This document shows positions 5,615 to 6,455 of a DNA stretch of 6,455 bases, one piece after another. Every line of letters starts with the position of its first letter. The first letter of the stretch is position 1. Location of the stretch: positions 1 to 6,455 of the forward strand of contig JAISAX010000946.1 of assembly GCA_031266495.1 (NCBI GenBank), written 5' to 3'. The stretch comes from Opitutaceae bacterium. GTDB taxonomy: Bacteria; Verrucomicrobiota; Verrucomicrobiae; Opitutales; Opitutaceae. The notes beneath the pieces were generated by a model that ran no database searches, was not told the origin of the DNA, and was given only the letters and a program-made list of their open reading frames with translations. The translations under genes and the position numbers were made by a program.

Positions 5615-6455
5615 ATGTCCGGCTCCATCACGCTCTGTTTCGATACCAACAACCGCCTCGCCGTCCGGCCCGATCCCGCCGACCCGGCCCGGCGGCTCTC
5701 GCCCGCGCCCGCCGCCGATCTCCCTCTGCGCACGCAACCCGTCGAGTTTTTCACCCTGCCCGATCCCGTCGATAACCGCCGCCCGCTCCGCGTCGCCTTC
5801 GCGCAAATCGCCCCCTCTCTCCCCCCCCCCCCTTTGCCGTCCCCGCTCCTCTTTCGCTCCATCGAGCAACTGGAGGCCGGCGAGCCCGCGACGCTCTCGC
5901 CCCTTCTCGCCGCGCTCCTCCCGGCGCTCGAACCGCACCTGATCGCCCTTCCCTACCTGCACCTCGGCGAAAGCGATTTCATCTACAAGTTCCGCCCCGA
6001 AAAAGAGCGCAACACCGCCATCTACGCGCAGGACGACATCTCGTCCGCCCTCTACCAGTCGCAACTCTGCGCCGCCCTCAAGGCGCTCGCCCGCCGCCTC
6101 GAACGCACCGCCGCCGACCCCGTGCCGCTCGATTTCGGCGCCGTGCGCTACCTCGTGCCCAGCCATTTCGGTTTCTGCCTCGGCGTGAAAAACGCCATCG
6201 AACGCGCCTACGAAACCCTCGCCGCCAACCCCGGCCGGCGCGTGTTCATGCTCTCCGAACTGATCCACAACCCGTTCGTCAACGAAGACCTCCTCCGCCG
6301 CGGCCTCCGCTACCTGCAAACCGACAAAGGCATCCCCTTCACCACCGACGGCCGCAAGGCCTGGCCCGCGGGGCGGGGGCCCGGGGGGGCGCGCCGCGCG
6401 GGGCGGGGGGCGGCCGGCCCGCCGGCACGGCCCCCGGGGCCGCACCCCCGCCGCC
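5615..6455 (+). CDS. ispH: 4-hydroxy-3-methylbut-2-enyl diphosphate reductase IspH/LytB (3' end cut by window)
   Basis: Seen: from ATG 5615 the frame stays open to the window end (280 codons). Residues about 181-250 match the start of IspH: VRYLVPSHFGFCLGVKNAI, with the first iron-sulfur ligand Cys188 in GFCLGV, and SELIHNPFVNEDLLRRGL, with active-site His218 in IHNP. Known: IspH carries a [4Fe-4S] cluster held by three Cys and makes IPP and DMAPP in the last step of the MEP pathway; the other two Cys would lie beyond the window. Odd: about 180 residues precede the region where E. coli IspH begins. Residues about 119-180 (ESDFIYKFRPEKERNTAIYA and on) may resemble the cyanobacterial/plant N-terminus; residues 1-118 are Pro/Leu-rich and unfamiliar, and include PPPP from the C12 run. 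Coding composition is even throughout, so the ATG is preferred over downstream GTGs near 6122. No Shine-Dalgarno. After Trp250 the translation stops looking like IspH. Confidence 0.9.
   Translation, partial: MSGSITLCFDTNNRLAVRPDPADPARRLSPAPAADLPLRTQPVEFFTLPDPVDNRRPLRVAFAQIAPSLPPPPLPSPLLFRSIEQLEAGEPATLSPLLAALLPALEPHLIALPYLHLGESDFIYKFRPEKERNTAIYAQDDISSALYQSQLCAALKALARRLERTAADPVPLDFGAVRYLVPSHFGFCLGVKNAIERAYETLAANPGRRVFMLSELIHNPFVNEDLLRRGLRYLQTDKGIPFTTDGRKAWPAGRGPGGARRAGRGAAGPPARPPGPHPRR
5821..5832 (+). repeat. C12 homopolymer run inside ispH
   Basis: Twelve consecutive C bases fall in codons 69-73 of ispH and encode a proline run. The reading frame is coherent on both sides (FAQIAPSL before, LFRSIEQLEAG after), so the counted length preserves the frame. 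A one-base slip here would break the gene. Confidence 0.9.
6363..6455. other. Near-pure G/C window end, probably low-quality sequence
   Basis: Of the last 93 bases only two (A at 6427 and 6444) are not G or C, with many G and C runs. The ispH frame here translates to Pro/Gly/Ala/Arg low complexity instead of the expected beta-strand leading to the next conserved IspH block. The abrupt change suggests contig-end base-calling error rather than biology. Confidence 0.6.

Noticed and set aside
5229..5942. 237-codon plus-strand frame bridging DUF5069 and ispH
   Set aside because: It is out of frame with both real genes, crosses the intergenic repeat and gives a Pro/Ser/Arg-rich product.
4964..6445. 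493-codon minus-strand open frame
   Set aside because: It is antisense to DUF5069 and ispH, crosses the intergenic tract and the artefactual end, and its product is low-complexity Gly/Glu/Arg/Ala.
1..6455. CRISPR array, insertion sequence, prophage or defence island
   Set aside because: I found no regularly spaced repeats, transposase or integrase motifs, terminal inverted repeats or toxin/nuclease domains in any frame.

Overview
The window is high-GC bacterial chromosomal DNA with strong G/C bias at third codon positions. It holds seven protein-coding genes (two run off the window ends) and one tRNA gene. The gene content fits a Verrucomicrobiota member of the Opitutaceae type: a DUF5069 protein coupled to a small acidic partner, a long IspH variant resembling the cyanobacterial/plant form, and an intergenic T/GT-rich tract of the 'TTTCGTG' kind. 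This placement is an inference from gene types, not from a marker gene. Most leaders lack a recognisable Shine-Dalgarno sequence; the one strong ribosome binding site is inside the DUF5069 pair.

Left part, minus strand (1-1694): an FCD-type GntR regulator (1026-1694) is followed 124 bp downstream by a D-2-hydroxyacid dehydrogenase of the hydroxypyruvate reductase/glycerate dehydrogenase subgroup (<1-901, C-terminus cut by the window edge). They look like a local regulator and its target. The 10-bp palindrome just before the dehydrogenase start and the repeats in the divergent region 1695-1848 are candidate operators.

Middle, plus strand (1849-4494): an AlkC-type DNA alkylation repair glycosylase with HEAT-like repeats and a C-terminal Ig-like region, then a NorM-type MATE efflux transporter. 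They share a strand but are separated by a 114-bp spacer with a hairpin and a C14 run, so co-transcription is uncertain. The transporter converges on a minus-strand tRNA gene with anticodon CAT (4538-4609), whose 3' end abuts a long G/C homopolymer.

Right part, plus strand (4764-6455): an 89-residue acidic protein of unknown function overlaps the DUF5069 gene by ATGA, with a near-consensus ribosome binding site. After a 132-bp spacer comes ispH (MEP isoprenoid pathway), which has an unusually long N-terminal region, contains a C12 run, and is cut by the window end. The last 93 bases are almost pure G/C and do not read like IspH; they look like low-quality contig-end sequence.

I see no CRISPR array, transposase, phage gene or toxin/defence cassette. 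The window reads as ordinary housekeeping and accessory chromosome. Its most notable points are the IspH N-terminal extension, the small-ORF/DUF5069 pair, the unusual CAT tRNA and the homopolymer tracts.
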